A stretch of 64,000 bases of DNA from Chryseobacterium sp. (GTDB lineage: Bacteria; Bacteroidota; Bacteroidia; Flavobacteriales; Weeksellaceae), in contig NZ_JARBTK010000001.1 of NCBI RefSeq assembly GCF_029240215.1, forward strand, positions 826,041 through 890,040, in the 5' to 3' direction. Under the pieces are notes generated by a model. It was not told the DNA's origin, made no database searches, and worked only from the letters and a program-made list of their open reading frames with translations. Shown here piece after piece: positions 44,364 to 52,784 of this stretch. Position 1 is the first letter of the stretch. Every line of letters starts with the position of its first letter. Position numbers and translations under genes: made by a program.

Positions 44364-44474
44364 GTCTTTATTTCACTATCGGTACTGACAGGGATTTTAA
44401 AGTACTACATTTTTTTATTTTGTTTACTTATTACAAGAAAAAACAGTATTTTAGACAGAATTAAAATTACACCT

Positions 44475-45167
44475 ATGAGCAAATATTCTTTAGAAGAATT
44501 CGTAAAAGAGACCAAAGAAAATCCTCTTGAAAGAGATTATTTTGAACTGGAAAAACCAGCACTTTTAGAAATCAACCTCAACAACCAGGCAGTTTGGACA
44601 AAAGCAGGAAGCATGGTCGGTTATGTAGGAAATGTCAATTTTGAAAGACAGGGAATGCTTTCCGGCGGACTGGGAAATCTTTTGAAAAAAGCCATAAGCG
44701 GAGAAGGTGCAAAACTGATGAAAGCAGAAGGAACCGGTAAATTATATGTTGCCGATTCAGGGAAAAAGGTTAGAATCTTATATTTAAACAACGAAACTCT
44801 TTTCGTGAATGGAAATGATGTTCTAGCGCACGAACAAAGTGTTAAAAGCGACATTACAATGTTGAAAAGCATTGCCGGAATGATGTCTGGAGGACTTTTC
44901 CAAGTAAAACTTTCAGGAACAGGTCACATCGCAATCACTACTCACGGTGAACCATTAACCTTAATGGTAACTCCTGACGCACCGGTTTTTACAGATCCGA
45001 ATGCTACCGTTGCGTGGTCAGGAAATTTAAGTCCTGAACTGAAAACCAATGTTTCTTTCAAGAGTTTGATCGGAAGAGGAAGCGGTGAAGAATTTCAAAT
45101 GAAGTTTTCAGGGAACGGTTGGGTGTTGATACAGCCGTATGAGGAGGTTTATGTGGTGGAGAAATAG
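44475..45167 (+). CDS. AIM24 family protein
   Basis: Cytosolic beta-rich protein of 230 residues related to the AIM24/TIGR00266 family, a trimeric beta-helix fold of unknown role that in other organisms has been linked to membrane or mitochondrial biogenesis. Repeating strand motifs (AVWTKAGSMVGYVGNVNFER, LYVADSGKKVRILYL, FQVKLSGTGHIAITTHG, FQMKFSGNGWVLIQPYE) show the double-stranded repeat of the fold. There is no signal or membrane segment. A strong terminator lies 24 bases after the stop. Confidence 0.88.
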   Translation: MSKYSLEEFVKETKENPLERDYFELEKPALLEINLNNQAVWTKAGSMVGYVGNVNFERQGMLSGGLGNLLKKAISGEGAKLMKAEGTGKLYVADSGKKVRILYLNNETLFVNGNDVLAHEQSVKSDITMLKSIAGMMSGGLFQVKLSGTGHIAITTHGEPLTLMVTPDAPVFTDPNATVAWSGNLSPELKTNVSFKSLIGRGSGEEFQMKFSGNGWVLIQPYEEVYVVEK

Positions 45168-45190
45168 CAATCATTTTAATTTATAAAAGT

Positions 45191-45219
45191 AAAGCAAGGA
45201 AAAATTTCCTTGCTTTTTA
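45191..45219 (+). terminator. Rho-independent terminator, probably shared
   Basis: 11-12-bp stem AAAGCAAGGAA / TTCCTTGCTTT with a short loop and T-run; A-rich on the other side, so it may also end the convergent minus-strand gene. Confidence 0.85.
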
Positions 45220-45227
45220 TATTTAAT

Positions 45228-45911
45228 TTAATCTTCAAAGTCTGACCAATAATTATATTCTTTCAGAACAAGCTTTTCAGGTACTATAATCGTTAAATCC
45301 GTTTTTTGAATTTTTTGAATTGATTCCTCAAAAGTGTAATCAGAAGAATGATATTTTTTCTGTTGATTACTTATAATGTAATTAAACTTAGGATTTAGAA
45401 ATGATCTTATTTTTTTATTAATTTCATCTGTTCTGTTATAATCAGCATTAAAATTTATATAATTAAATTCAGATTTTTCTAACGTTACAATTGCTGATAT
45501 TTTCTTCTTTTTTAATTTTGAATTTTTGAAAACTGTAACATTATATTTTAGCGAATCTAATTTTTCTACTTTAATAATATTTTCTTTATTGTAATCCTTC
45601 TTGTGTTGTTGTTGAGGATATTGATTAGTGTGCTTGTAAATGAAAGTTATCTTATCTTTTAGTTTATTTACTTTAAATATATGACTTCTATTATTTTCCT
45701 TATCATAAATTGATGCTATAATTTTGTCATTTTGAGTTCTGATAAACAACATTTTCTGATTAACAGAATCATAAAAAGACTCACTCGTCCATTGTTGATT
45801 ATCTGGTTTAAAACGTACAGAATGTTCTGCAATAAAATAATCGTAATGATATTCTTGTGAAAAAGCAAAACTTGTAATAAAACAAAATAGCAATAAAAAA
45901 TTTTTATTCAT
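45228..45911 (-). CDS. Hypothetical exported protein
   Basis: Protein of 227 residues from the ATG at 45911; an ATG seven codons upstream gives a poorer signal sequence. The signal peptide (1-19, FAFSQ) precedes a mature part of alternating charged beta strands (KMLFIRTQNDKIIASIYD, KDKITFIYKHTN, KLKKKKISAIVTLEKSEF) that is very rich in Lys, Asn and Tyr. No family is recognised. It is convergent with the AIM24 gene and has no operon partner. Confidence 0.65.
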   Translation of the reverse strand: MNKNFLLLFCFITSFAFSQEYHYDYFIAEHSVRFKPDNQQWTSESFYDSVNQKMLFIRTQNDKIIASIYDKENNRSHIFKVNKLKDKITFIYKHTNQYPQQQHKKDYNKENIIKVEKLDSLKYNVTVFKNSKLKKKKISAIVTLEKSEFNYINFNADYNRTDEINKKIRSFLNPKFNYIISNQQKKYHSSDYTFEESIQKIQKTDLTIIVPEKLVLKEYNYWSDFED

Positions 45912-45963
45912 GTAAAAGTATTTGTGAACCACAAATATATCTTTTTCAAATGAAATGCTAAAT

Positions 45964-46452
45964 TTAAATATATTCTACAATCTTTTTCCAATCTTCGAAT
46001 TTCCTCTCAAAAGAAATCGTGTGAAGCGGACTTGTTGATGGCAATAAATAAATCGGAATTCTGAAATTTTTACCTAAAATTTTCTGCACGTTTTTATAAG
46101 ACTTTCCGCCATTGCAGAAAATTGCTTTGATATTTGGATATTCTTCTAAAAGTTCTGCAATCTGATTGGCTTCTTCATTCCTAATTTCAGAATCTAAGCT
46201 TCCTTTTCTTTCGCAGGAATCGATGACATCCCAAAGTGCAACATGATGCTTCTTTAAAATTTGAATTCTTTCATTGTAATCTTCCGTAAGCTCTTCGTGA
46301 AACAGTTCAAAAATAATTTTCCAGAACTTGTTTTGTGGATGCCCGTAATACTGTTGCTTTTCTAAAGATTTCACACCTGGAATTGAACCTAAAATTATGA
46401 TTTTAGACGTGTTATCAATAATTGGCGAAAATGATGAGATGCGGTTTTGCAT
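45964..46452 (-). CDS. DNA-deoxyinosine (hypoxanthine-DNA) glycosylase
   Basis: Uracil-DNA-glycosylase-superfamily enzyme of 162 residues that removes deaminated bases from DNA, by family most likely hypoxanthine. The first motif ILGSIPGVKSLEKQQYYGHP covers about residues 20-39, followed by NKFWKII (41-47). The segment ALWDVIDSCERKGSLDSEI is the mid-domain of this subfamily, and LPSTSPLHT is the closing base-binding motif. The length is typical. A TATATTTG box (46464-46457) only five bases before the ATG suggests an almost leaderless transcript. Confidence 0.88.
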   Translation of the reverse strand: MQNRISSFSPIIDNTSKIIILGSIPGVKSLEKQQYYGHPQNKFWKIIFELFHEELTEDYNERIQILKKHHVALWDVIDSCERKGSLDSEIRNEEANQIAELLEEYPNIKAIFCNGGKSYKNVQKILGKNFRIPIYLLPSTSPLHTISFERKFEDWKKIVEYI

Positions 46453-46491
46453 AATTCAAATATATAAATTTTGGCTAAAGCCTGAGTATTT

Positions 46492-46617
46492 GAAAACAAA
46501 AAGCGGACTAAAGTCCGCTCGTGTTCATTTTTTTTATATGTTAAAAGTAATTAGAGGCTGTAAAACCACCCTGTCTAAATTTTCTCTGAAAATTTATCCA
46601 CCCCTCCAGAGGAGGGG
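46492..46617. repeat. Cluster of intergenic palindromes downstream of the S9 peptidase
   Basis: Three separate hairpins in 126 bases: AGCGGACT-AA-AGTCCGCT (46502-46519), TAAATTTTC-TCT-GAAAATTTA (46576-46596) and CCCCTCC-AGA-GGAGGGG (46601-46617); a shorter GGCTAAAGCC lies at about 46473. The gap between the glycosylase and S9 genes contains no gene. These elements look like dispersed flavobacterial repeats; the last may terminate the S9 transcript. Confidence 0.6.
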
Positions 46618-46640
46618 AATTACAAAGTCAAAGCTTTTGT

Positions 46641-48635
46641 TTACAAAGTTTCTTTCAGCCAATCAAAGAATTCTCTTTGCCAAACCAATCCGTTTTGTGG
46701 GTGAAGAACCCAGTGGTTTTCGTTCGGGAAATAAACCAATTTTGATTTTAATCCTCTTAATTTTGCAGCCTGGAAAGCTTCCTGACCTTGCTCGTAAGGA
46801 ACACGGAAATCAATTCCCCCTTGAACGATCATGATCGGTTTATTCCATTTGTCAACAAAATTGCTTGGGTTAAAATCAGTATATGCTTTCGGCAAAGGTT
46901 TTTCCCATGGAGAACCTAGATCCCAATTCGCAAACCAAAGCTCTTCGGTTGTTAAATACCAAGATTTCATATCAAACAAACCATCGTGGGCGATGAATGT
47001 TTTGAATCTATTGTTATGGACTCCTGCTAACATAAATACGCTGTAACCACCATAACTTGCTCCGACTGCTGCTACTCTTTCGCTGTCTACATAAGGTAAA
47101 GTTTTCGCAAAATCGGTTGCTGCCAAATAATCTTTTATGGGTTGTCCGCCCCAGTCTTTAGAGATCTCTTCGTTCCATTTTGTTCCCCAACCCGGCATTC
47201 CGCGACGGTTTGGCGCAACGATGATGTAGCCGTTTGCTGCCATTAAAGCAAAATTCCAACGTGTGCTGAAAAATTGAGTTAAAGCAGATTGCGGACCTCC
47301 CTGACAATAAACTAAAGTTGGATATTTCTTATTCGGATCAAAATTTGGCGGATAATGGAACCAAACTCCCATTTCTTTTCCATCTGAAGTTTTTACCATT
47401 TTTAATTCAGATTTTCCCTGATCTAACTTAGAATACATCTCTTTATTAACTTCTGTAACGGGATTCAACTCTCCGTTTTTAAGATTTACAGAATAGAGTT
47501 CTGAAGCATGATTAATATCTGTTTTTGAAACTAAAAGTGATGTTTTGTTGTCAGCAAAAATTTCGTTAACATCAAAATCACCTTTTGTAATTTGCTGAAC
47601 CTTAGAATTTTTAGCATCTAAAGAAAACAATTGCTTTGTTCCTCTGAAAGCTGCTGTGAAATAAATCGATTTAGAATCTCCGCCCCAGAAAACATCTCCG
47701 GAAACACTTTCGTCCCATGCTTTTGTGAGATTTGAAGTTTTTCCGGATTTCCAATCCATCAATTTGATGTCGTTTTTATCGGCTTCGTAGCCGTCTCTTT
47801 CCATACTTTGCCAAGCCAGAGATTTTCCATCGGGACTGAATTTTGGGTTTACATCATAACCTTTGTTTGTTTCAGTTAAATTTTTTGTTGTTCCCGAAGC
47901 TAAATCGTAAGCAAAAATATCCGTATTTGTGCTTGTTGCGTATTCTTTACCGCTTTTCGGCTTTGTAACATATAAAAGTTGAGAAGAATCAGGGCTCCAG
48001 ATGAAATCTTCTGCTCCGCCGAAAGGTCTTTGAGGCGAATCCCAGGTTTTTCCTTCCAGAAGATCTTTTGCAGAATCAACTTTATCTGAAATATTCACTA
48101 CAAAAACATGATTGTATTTTCCTTCGTTGAAATAATCCCAATGTCTGTGATTCAGATCTGTGTAAACTTGGGCAGTCGTTTTTGGAGTGTCGGAATATTT
48201 ATCTTTTCCCATCAGTTTTTCAACTAAAACCTGCTTACTGAAAGCTATTTTTTTACCGTCAGGAGAAATTACAATGTTATCTGCTTCACCGATTGCATAA
48301 AATTCAGCCCAGGTTTTCCCGTTATCTTTTGAAAGAAAGATATTGTCGCCTTCCTGAGCGTAAATTCCGTTTTTATCCCACTGAATCAATGCTTTTTTTC
48401 CTAAATCAATTTTAGAAGACTGATTATTAAAAACATTCAGAAAATAGTTTTCGTTTTTAGTTTTTTCTGTTTTAAGATCAACCTGTCCGACTTTATAAAT
48501 AAGTGAAGACTGATCCGGAGAAACTGCCTGTACTCCAACTTTTTTTAAAGTCCATAGAATTTCAGGTGTCATTAATTGTTGTGCATTCATTAAAAACGGA
48601 GTTGCCAAAGCAAGCAGATTATATTTAAGTTTCAT
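46641..48635 (-). CDS. Exported S9 family peptidase (prolyl oligopeptidase type)
   Basis: Serine peptidase of 664 residues. After a signal peptide (1-18, FLMNAQ) an N-terminal propeller (about 30-380) shows repeated strands with D-G turns (DVNPKFSPDGKSLAWQS). The alpha/beta-hydrolase domain (about 390-664) carries the nucleophile in GASYGGYSVF, the Asp in IVQGGIDFRVP and the His in NENHWVL. This is the acylaminoacyl/dipeptidyl-peptidase branch that cleaves short peptides in the periplasm. It has its own promoter and a hairpin cluster behind it. Confidence 0.92.
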   Translation of the reverse strand: MKLKYNLLALATPFLMNAQQLMTPEILWTLKKVGVQAVSPDQSSLIYKVGQVDLKTEKTKNENYFLNVFNNQSSKIDLGKKALIQWDKNGIYAQEGDNIFLSKDNGKTWAEFYAIGEADNIVISPDGKKIAFSKQVLVEKLMGKDKYSDTPKTTAQVYTDLNHRHWDYFNEGKYNHVFVVNISDKVDSAKDLLEGKTWDSPQRPFGGAEDFIWSPDSSQLLYVTKPKSGKEYATSTNTDIFAYDLASGTTKNLTETNKGYDVNPKFSPDGKSLAWQSMERDGYEADKNDIKLMDWKSGKTSNLTKAWDESVSGDVFWGGDSKSIYFTAAFRGTKQLFSLDAKNSKVQQITKGDFDVNEIFADNKTSLLVSKTDINHASELYSVNLKNGELNPVTEVNKEMYSKLDQGKSELKMVKTSDGKEMGVWFHYPPNFDPNKKYPTLVYCQGGPQSALTQFFSTRWNFALMAANGYIIVAPNRRGMPGWGTKWNEEISKDWGGQPIKDYLAATDFAKTLPYVDSERVAAVGASYGGYSVFMLAGVHNNRFKTFIAHDGLFDMKSWYLTTEELWFANWDLGSPWEKPLPKAYTDFNPSNFVDKWNKPIMIVQGGIDFRVPYEQGQEAFQAAKLRGLKSKLVYFPNENHWVLHPQNGLVWQREFFDWLKETL

Positions 48636-48708
48636 ATAAAATTTTCAATTTTTGAATATATAAATCGAATGAGAATTCAATTATTTTTTCTGTTAAGTCT
48701 AAGGTTGC

Positions 48709-48736
48709 CAAAGTTAATATTTTAAATAAAAATCAA
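48709..48736 (-). promoter_or_regulatory. Promoter of the S9 peptidase gene
   Basis: Minus strand TTG (48736-48734), 17 bases, TAACTTTG (48716-48709). The predicted leader is about 65 bases. Confidence 0.45.
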
Positions 48737-48820
48737 CGAAAAATTAACAGTTTATTTACATACATATCAAAAATTCGATGAAGTAAATTACAAAAATATT
48801 TTTCACAATATCACCAAATA

Positions 48821-48849
48821 AAAATCGCCAGCTGAAACTGACGATTTTT
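48821..48849 (-). terminator. Terminator of the holin-family gene
   Basis: AAAATCG..CAG (48821-48831) pairs with CTG.CGATTTT (ending 48848), with one mismatch; T-rich on the minus strand. It begins 20 bases past the gene. Confidence 0.7.
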
Positions 48850-48868
48850 ATTATAATGTACTATATTA

Positions 48869-49213
48869 CTAATCTTTATCTGAAAACATAGAATTAGCCA
48901 ACGAAGTTACAATCGTAAGTAAAATACTGAAAATGAATGCCCACCAGAAGCCATTCACAACCATTCCGTCAATAAAATAATCTGCGATAAGAACAATTGC
49001 TGCGTTGATAACCAAAGCAAATAACCCTAAAGTAATGATCGTAAGTGGTAATCCGAAAAGGCTGAGAATTGGTTTTACAAATAAATTAAGTAATCCTAAA
49101 ACAATTGCAAAAATGATTGCTGATCCAAAGCCGGCAAATTCTACGCCCGGCAAAATTTTTGTGAGTAAAAATGCCACGACAGCAGTGATCAATAGTCGAA
49201 TAATTAAGTTCAT
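48869..49213 (-). CDS. Phage-holin-4_2-like membrane protein
   Basis: Integral membrane protein of 114 residues with four predicted helices (about 2-22, 26-44, 55-80, 85-107). The family signature KILPGVEFAGFGSAIIFAIVLGLLNLFVKPIL is present. Despite the Pfam name, such chromosomal genes are widespread in bacteria and are not evidence of a prophage; their function is unknown. A terminator follows, and the thioesterase gene upstream is on the same strand 83 bases away. Confidence 0.85.
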   Translation of the reverse strand: MNLIIRLLITAVVAFLLTKILPGVEFAGFGSAIIFAIVLGLLNLFVKPILSLFGLPLTIITLGLFALVINAAIVLIADYFIDGMVVNGFWWAFIFSILLTIVTSLANSMFSDKD

Positions 49214-49296
49214 AGTATTTTATTTTTATGTTATGCTTATTTAACAAAACTCATTCCATTTCATTAGAAAATATATTAATCCCGATTGCATTCAAA

Positions 49297-49719
49297 TTAT
49301 TTTATCTTCATCATCGTCACCAACGAAGTTGCGACATGGCTTTCTGAAGTATGATCTTCATTCACTGTATAAATTTCTGTTCTAATCACGCTGATTTTAC
49401 TTCCGCCTTTTACAACGTATGCTTTTGAAACCAGCGCATCACCAATTGCAGGTCGTAAATAATTCACTTTCAGCTCCACAGTTACAACATAGCAATCCTG
49501 TTCATAATGACTCACCGCAGCATAACCAGATGAAACATCAACCAAAGAAGCAATCATCGCACCGTTGAACATTCCGGCTGTTCTGGTCATCATTTCCATT
49601 TTTGGAATTTTGATGGAGACGAAATCAGTTTCCACTTCCAGAAGTTCGGCATTATAAAATTTCAACGTTTCTGAACGGTTGAAACTGTCGGTCATGAGTT
49701 GTTTTTTCTCGGGAGTCAT
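49297..49719 (-). CDS. PaaI-like hotdog thioesterase
   Basis: Hotdog-fold protein of 140 residues. The fold is clear: an N-terminal helix with NRSETLKFYNAELLEV, the central hotdog helix FNGAMIASLVDVSSGYAAVS (about 52-71) containing the expected Asp, and the strands VVTVELKVNYLRPAIGDALVSKAYVVKGG. Family members hydrolyse acyl-CoA thioesters such as phenylacetyl-CoA intermediates or hydroxybenzoyl-CoA. The exact acyl group cannot be told, and no phenylacetate genes are nearby. It may be cotranscribed with the downstream holin-like gene. Confidence 0.85.
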   Translation of the reverse strand: MTPEKKQLMTDSFNRSETLKFYNAELLEVETDFVSIKIPKMEMMTRTAGMFNGAMIASLVDVSSGYAAVSHYEQDCYVVTVELKVNYLRPAIGDALVSKAYVVKGGSKISVIRTEIYTVNEDHTSESHVATSLVTMMKIK

Positions 49720-49855
49720 CTTGGGTGAGAGAGTTTTAGAGTTTTTAGAGTTAAAATTACTTTTACTTGGTTCTTTTTACTTTTTAATTCTTTAAAAATT
49801 TTGATGTAAAGTTCTTTAAAATAATTTAAAAATTTCAACAAAAATACTTTTCCCT

Positions 49856-49863
49856 TACCTTTG
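49856..49863 (+). promoter_or_regulatory. -7-type box directly before the helicase start
   Basis: TACCTTTG ends four bases before the ATG at 49868, a context (TACCTTTGCA then ATG) often seen in Bacteroidota. If used, the transcript would be leaderless or nearly so. No TTG is found at the -33 distance. Confidence 0.35.
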
Positions 49864-49867
49864 CAAA

Positions 49868-51172
49868 ATGGGATTAGAATCTATTTATCAAAAACTGCAG
49901 ATTCAGGATATGAATCAGATGCAGAAATCTACATACAAAACTACGGAAAACAATACAGATGTTGTACTCCTTTCTCCTACGGGATCAGGAAAAACATTGG
50001 CTTTTTTGTTTCCTGTTCTAAGAAATCTTAAAAAAGAATCTACAGGAATTCAGGCTTTAATATTGGTTCCGGCGAGAGAATTGGCTTTACAGATTGAGCA
50101 GGTTTTTAAATCGATGGGAACTGATTTCAAAGTTACGGTTTGCTACGGTGGTCACGATAAAAAGATTGAAATGAACAATCTCAAGGAAGCTCCTGCAGTA
50201 TTAATCGGAACTCCAGGAAGAGTTGCCTATCATATGAGAAATAAAAATCTTGATGTAAAAACGATTAAAAATCTTGTGTTGGATGAATTCGACAAAGCCC
50301 TGGAATTTGGTTTTCATGATGATATGGAGTACATTATTGAGAATATGTACAATCTCTATCAAAGAATTCTGACTTCGGCAACTTCTATGGACGAAATTCC
50401 GAAGTTTACAGGTCTGAAAAATGAAAAGGTAGTTGATTTCTTAAAGTTGGAGAACAAACCTGATATCCAATTAAGAAAAGTAATGACGATTTCTGAAGAA
50501 AAATTGGATACATTATTTCATCTGATTTGTAAAATCGGGAATAAAAGAACTCTGATTTTCTGTAATCACAGAGAAACCGTTGACCGCATCGCTGATTTGC
50601 TTTTGGATAAGGGCATTGCCAGAGAAACCTTTCACGGCGGAATGGAACAGGATGAAAGAGAACGTGCTCTGCTGAAATTCAGAAATGATACGGCGAGAGT
50701 CTTGATTACAACAGATCTGGCTGCGCGTGGGTTAGACGTTCCGGAAGTTGAGTCGATTGTTCATTATCAGTTACCTACAACAGAAGATGCATTTATCCAT
50801 AGAAACGGACGTACCGCAAGAATGAATGCCAAAGGTTTTGCCTATTTGGTTATGACAGAAGATGAAAAATTTCCGTTTATCAGAAAAGATACGCCTGAAG
50901 AATCTGTGAAAGGATTTACAAAAGTTCCTGAGAATTCTCCGTTTCAAACAGTCTACATCAGTGCCGGAAAAAAAGATAAAGTCAATAAAGTGGATATCGT
51001 AGGATATTTACTAAAAAAAGGAGAACTGCAAAAAGAAGATTTGGGCCTTATTGAAGTAAAAGATACGACTTCTTATGTAGCAGTTTCCAGAAGTAAAGTG
51101 AAAGATTTATTGAAAAAACTGAGTACAGAAAAACTAAAAGGCAAAAAAGTGAAAATGGAGGTGGCTTATTAA
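49868..51172 (+). CDS. DEAD-box RNA helicase
   Basis: ATP-dependent RNA helicase of 434 residues, cytosolic, of the RhlE/CsdA-like group. Walker A is SPTGSGKT (36-43), motif Ia is PARELALQ, motif II reads DEFD in place of DEAD, motif III is TSATS, and motif VI is HRNGRTAR. The Q-motif region (IQDMNQMQKSTY) is present. The last 70 residues (VNKVDIVGYLLKKGELQ) form a small domain resembling the DbpA-type RNA-binding end. Such enzymes remodel RNA during ribosome assembly and cold adaptation. Confidence 0.93.
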   Translation: MGLESIYQKLQIQDMNQMQKSTYKTTENNTDVVLLSPTGSGKTLAFLFPVLRNLKKESTGIQALILVPARELALQIEQVFKSMGTDFKVTVCYGGHDKKIEMNNLKEAPAVLIGTPGRVAYHMRNKNLDVKTIKNLVLDEFDKALEFGFHDDMEYIIENMYNLYQRILTSATSMDEIPKFTGLKNEKVVDFLKLENKPDIQLRKVMTISEEKLDTLFHLICKIGNKRTLIFCNHRETVDRIADLLLDKGIARETFHGGMEQDERERALLKFRNDTARVLITTDLAARGLDVPEVESIVHYQLPTTEDAFIHRNGRTARMNAKGFAYLVMTEDEKFPFIRKDTPEESVKGFTKVPENSPFQTVYISAGKKDKVNKVDIVGYLLKKGELQKEDLGLIEVKDTTSYVAVSRSKVKDLLKKLSTEKLKGKKVKMEVAY

Positions 51173-51179
51173 AATTAAG

Positions 51180-51218
51180 GCAAAGGTTAAGGCTAAAAAA
51201 TTTAACCTTGACCTTTGC
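51180..51218 (+). terminator. Hairpin between convergent helicase and SMP-30 genes
   Basis: GCAAAGGTTAAGG (51180-51192) pairs with CCTTGACCTTTGC (51206-51218) with one G-U/mismatch position; the loop is 13 bases. It serves as a likely bidirectional end. Confidence 0.6.
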
Positions 51219-51230
51219 TTTACCCTCAAT

Positions 51231-52121
51231 CTACCTCAATCCTTTTGTCTTAGTCGGCAAAGTATAGACTGATTTTGAAGCCGTAATAAACAAAACATTG
51301 TTATTTTCTCCGCCAAAAGTTACATTTCCTGTCCAGTCTTCCGGAATTTTGATGTGGTGAATTTTTTCTCCTTTATTATTAAAAATCGTAACACCATCGC
51401 CTGTTAAATATAAATTTCCTTCTTTATCAAGCGTCATTCCGTCTGATCCCATTTCGCAAAATAATTTCTTTTCCGAAAGTTTTCCTTCCCCTAAAATATC
51501 ATAGACATAAGTTTTTCCTGCATCAATATCAGAAACATACAGTTTTTTTGATTTTATGCTTCCGATAATCCCGTTGGGTTGGGTAAAAGTTTCCAGTTTT
51601 GAAATTTTGCCGTCTTTGTTTCTGTAATACAAATTTTTCTCAGGAATTTCTACTTTAAAGTTTTCCCAGTAATCTCTTTTGTACAAAGGATCTGTGAAAT
51701 AAATTCCGCCATTTCCATCTAACCAAAGATCGTTCGGACCGTTTAATCTTTTCCCTTCAAAACCTTTAGATAAAACTTCTACAGATTTATCTTTTGAAAT
51801 TTTCCAGATTTCGCCTTCTTTATCTGAGCAGGTAATCAGATGGTCATTTTCGTCAAAATAAGTTCCGTTGGCACGTCCGCTTTTATCGAGAAATTCTGTG
51901 ATTTTATTGGTTTTCCAGTCCCAGACATAAATTTTATCGTTCGGCTGGTCGGTGAAGTAGACATTTCCGGCTTTGTCAGCTGCCGGTCCTTCTGTAAAAG
52001 TGAATTGATCTGAAACTAATTTCGGTTCGGTGTTGTCAAACATAGCATTGTAATTTTGTGATTTGCAACTGAGAAATGCCAAAACCAAACCAATAAGACC
52101 TAAATTCAATATCCTTTTCAT
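51231..52121 (-). CDS. SMP-30/gluconolactonase family lipoprotein
   Basis: Periplasmic or outer-membrane lipoprotein of 296 residues with Cys19 (LAFLSC) in a lipobox. The mature part is a six-bladed propeller: FTEGPAADKAGNVYFTDQPND (about 43-63) is the first metal-binding motif with the conserved Glu, RLNGPNDLWLDGNGGIYFTDP carries the second Asn/Asp ligands, and GSDGMTLDKEGNLYLTGDG the third. This fits calcium-dependent lactonases acting on sugar lactones. The PQQ dehydrogenase-like lipoprotein at 23846 could supply aldonolactones, but linkage is only conceptual. Confidence 0.9.
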   Translation of the reverse strand: MKRILNLGLIGLVLAFLSCKSQNYNAMFDNTEPKLVSDQFTFTEGPAADKAGNVYFTDQPNDKIYVWDWKTNKITEFLDKSGRANGTYFDENDHLITCSDKEGEIWKISKDKSVEVLSKGFEGKRLNGPNDLWLDGNGGIYFTDPLYKRDYWENFKVEIPEKNLYYRNKDGKISKLETFTQPNGIIGSIKSKKLYVSDIDAGKTYVYDILGEGKLSEKKLFCEMGSDGMTLDKEGNLYLTGDGVTIFNNKGEKIHHIKIPEDWTGNVTFGGENNNVLFITASKSVYTLPTKTKGLR

Positions 52122-52150
52122 TCTTTTTATTTAAAGCCGACAATTTACGA

Positions 52151-52183
52151 TTTGCGAAGTAGTTTAAAAAATATTTATCTTTG
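52151..52183 (+). promoter_or_regulatory. Promoter of the MerR-type regulator operon
   Basis: TTTG (52151-52154), 21 bases, TATCTTTG (52176-52183). The leader would be about 14 bases before the ATG at 52204. Confidence 0.5.
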
Positions 52184-52203
52184 AATTTTCAGGATCAGCT
52201 ATA

Positions 52204-52548
52204 ATGAAGACAAATTTACCCGACAAACTGTATTATTCGATAGGAGAAGTTGCCAAAGCATTCGATGTAAACGCTTCATTGATAAGATATTGGGAACAGG
52301 AATTCCCGATCATTAAGCCTAAAAAAAACAAGAAAGGAAACCGCTATTTTACTCCCGAAGACATCAAAAACCTGAAGATCATCTATCATTTGGTGAAAGA
52401 AAAAGGGTATACTTTAGACGGAGCGCGTGTTGCGCTGACTACAAATTCAAAAATTTCTGAAACAATTTCTCTCATCGACCGACTTGAGTTTGTAAAAGCA
52501 GAATTACTTAAGCTTAAAGATTCTTTAGTTGAAAAAGATTCAGAATAA
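52204..52548 (+). CDS. MerR family transcriptional regulator
   Basis: DNA-binding protein of 114 residues. The winged helix of the MerR type spans residues 8-75 (YYSIGEVAKAFDVNASLIRYWEQEFPIIKPKK, then NRYFTPEDIKNLKIIYHLV), followed by the linker DGARVALTTNSK and a short dimerisation coiled coil of about 25 residues. There is no C-terminal effector domain or Cys ligand, so it is not a metal sensor of the classical kind. A 55-residue membrane protein gene begins 11 bases downstream on the same strand. Confidence 0.92.
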   Translation: MKTNLPDKLYYSIGEVAKAFDVNASLIRYWEQEFPIIKPKKNKKGNRYFTPEDIKNLKIIYHLVKEKGYTLDGARVALTTNSKISETISLIDRLEFVKAELLKLKDSLVEKDSE

Positions 52549-52559
52549 AATCAGATTAT

Positions 52560-52727
52560 ATGATCAAAATCGAACGGAAATACCTTTTTATCATTCTTGC
52601 CATTACATTAACGCTTCTAATTATGGGTTATATTTTTGAAACTAATAGTATTGTGATGAGTGCTTTGATTGGGTTGTCCGTAGGTTCTCTTGTACAGCTT
52701 TTCATTCATAACAAGAAAACAAAATAA
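52560..52727 (+). CDS. Small two-helix membrane protein
   Basis: A 55-residue frame from the ATG at 52560, 11 bases after the MerR-type stop. It has two hydrophobic segments (YLFIILAITLTLLIMGYIF, residues 8-26, and IVMSALIGLSVGSLVQLF, 31-48), a basic start (MIKIERK) and a basic end (NKKTK). The codon use and the short operon gap make a real gene likely. No family is recognised. It may be the direct partner of the regulator or of the following helix-hairpin-helix protein. Confidence 0.7.
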   Translation: MIKIERKYLFIILAITLTLLIMGYIFETNSIVMSALIGLSVGSLVQLFIHNKKTK

Positions 52728-52784
52728 GTTTAATTTTTTCGGGAAATCATTTTAATAATTAAATTTTATTTTTAATTTTACAAA

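Noticed and set aside
46397..46834. 145-codon open frame on the plus strand
   Set aside because: It runs across the palindrome cluster and the antisense of the S9 peptidase; no coherent protein features.
48869..49213. Prophage indicated by a holin-family gene
   Set aside because: The family is widespread on chromosomes and there are no other phage genes nearby.
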